Below are positions 63,835 through 64,000 of a DNA stretch of 64,000 nt, one piece after another; positions within the stretch are counted from its first letter, which is position 1, and each line of letters starts with the position of its first letter. This DNA is from Lachnospiraceae bacterium. Lineage in GTDB: Bacteria; Bacillota; Clostridia; Lachnospirales; Lachnospiraceae. Made by a program: the position numbers and the translations under genes. The stretch covers positions 1 to 64,000 of the forward strand of contig JAQXVO010000004.1 in assembly GCA_029224965.1 (NCBI GenBank), in the 5' to 3' direction. The notes below the pieces were generated by a model. The model did no database searches, was not told where the DNA came from, and saw nothing but the letters and a program-made list of their open reading frames with translations.

Positions 63835-64000
63835 ATGAAACACATCGTAATCACCATCGGATGCGAATACGGCGCAGGCGGTCCGCAGATCGGCCAGATG
63901 CTTGCGAAAGCACTGGGCATTGAGTATTACGACAGAGATCTTGTCGACAAGGTCGTTCAGCAGATCGGTGTAGAAAAGGACCTGGTTGAGAAGGCGGATG
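63835..64000 (+). CDS. Cytidylate kinase-like family protein, N-terminal part (runs off the window)
   Basis: The 55 visible residues (VITIGCEYGAGGPQIGQML, then YYDRDLVDKV) match the cytidylate-kinase-like family, whose nucleotide loop reads S/C-R/E-x-G-x-GG-x-x-IG. GAAAGGAG precedes ATG. The remainder lies outside the window. Confidence 0.85.
   Translation, partial: MKHIVITIGCEYGAGGPQIGQMLAKALGIEYYDRDLVDKVVQQIGVEKDLVEKAD

Overview
The window reads as a chromosomal segment of an anaerobic, fermentative Firmicute, most likely Clostridia (Lachnospiraceae-like). This is inferred from the enzymes present: oxygen-sensitive pyruvate formate-lyase and its activase, anaerobic sulfite reductase AsrABC, rubrerythrin, an NhaC antiporter, aspartase, L-lactate dehydrogenase, and many 4Fe-4S flavoproteins. 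Strong AGGAGG-type ribosome binding sites precede most genes. No rRNA, tRNA, CRISPR array or intact transposase was recognised.

Region 1 (1-18.2 kb). The first 68 bases are the 3' end of guaA, a well-known integration hotspot, followed by its terminator. Next come paired TGGGTACA repeats and decayed genes, including a TetR N-terminus fused to a membrane-protein tail. An XRE-like regulator then precedes a type VII secretion locus. That locus holds an FHA-bearing EssC ATPase, a YukD ubiquitin-like protein, an EsxA-type WXG100 protein, a set of small helical WXG-like proteins, a 310-residue candidate substrate, and two DUF4176-like proteins. It also holds a PP2C phosphatase, a membrane Ser/Thr kinase, an unusual fusion of a locus-specific membrane domain with an RbsC-type sugar-permease domain, and a large membrane protein. 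EsaA, EssA and EssB were not recognised. This is the most distinctive part of the window: a secretion system that combines a phosphothreonine-type kinase/phosphatase/FHA circuit with a solute-permease domain.

Region 2 (18.2-38.1 kb). Minus-strand xpt is followed by a MarR-controlled heterodimeric ABC exporter whose two ATP sites are asymmetrically degenerate. Then come a rubrerythrin with two rubredoxin domains, DUF4867, an AlkD-type protein and a lipoprotein amidase. The sulfite-to-sulfide block follows: asrABC, then bioY, a precorrin-2 dehydrogenase, hemC and a cobA-hemD fusion, which together supply siroheme for AsrC. A 3-hydroxyacyl-CoA dehydrogenase, an XRE regulator, a NifX-like protein, a Nudix hydrolase, ferritin and a bicupin complete the region.

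Region 3 (38.1-57.5 kb). This is core fermentation and redox: pflB-pflA, enolase, YitT, NhaC, a PTS-IIC-like permease, a 967-residue Fe-S/GltD-like oxidoreductase, an Lrp regulator divergent from aspA, a glutaredoxin-like protein, ldh, NudC, a TMEM175-type channel and an Rrf2 regulator.

Region 4 (57.5-64 kb). A four-subunit flavoprotein dehydrogenase (HcnABC/hydroxyproline-dehydrogenase-like), an AraC regulator and an ornithine-cyclodeaminase-like reductase form a probable amine or imino-acid catabolism module. Terminator-like hairpins lie in its leaders. A truncated cytidylate-kinase-like gene runs off the end.
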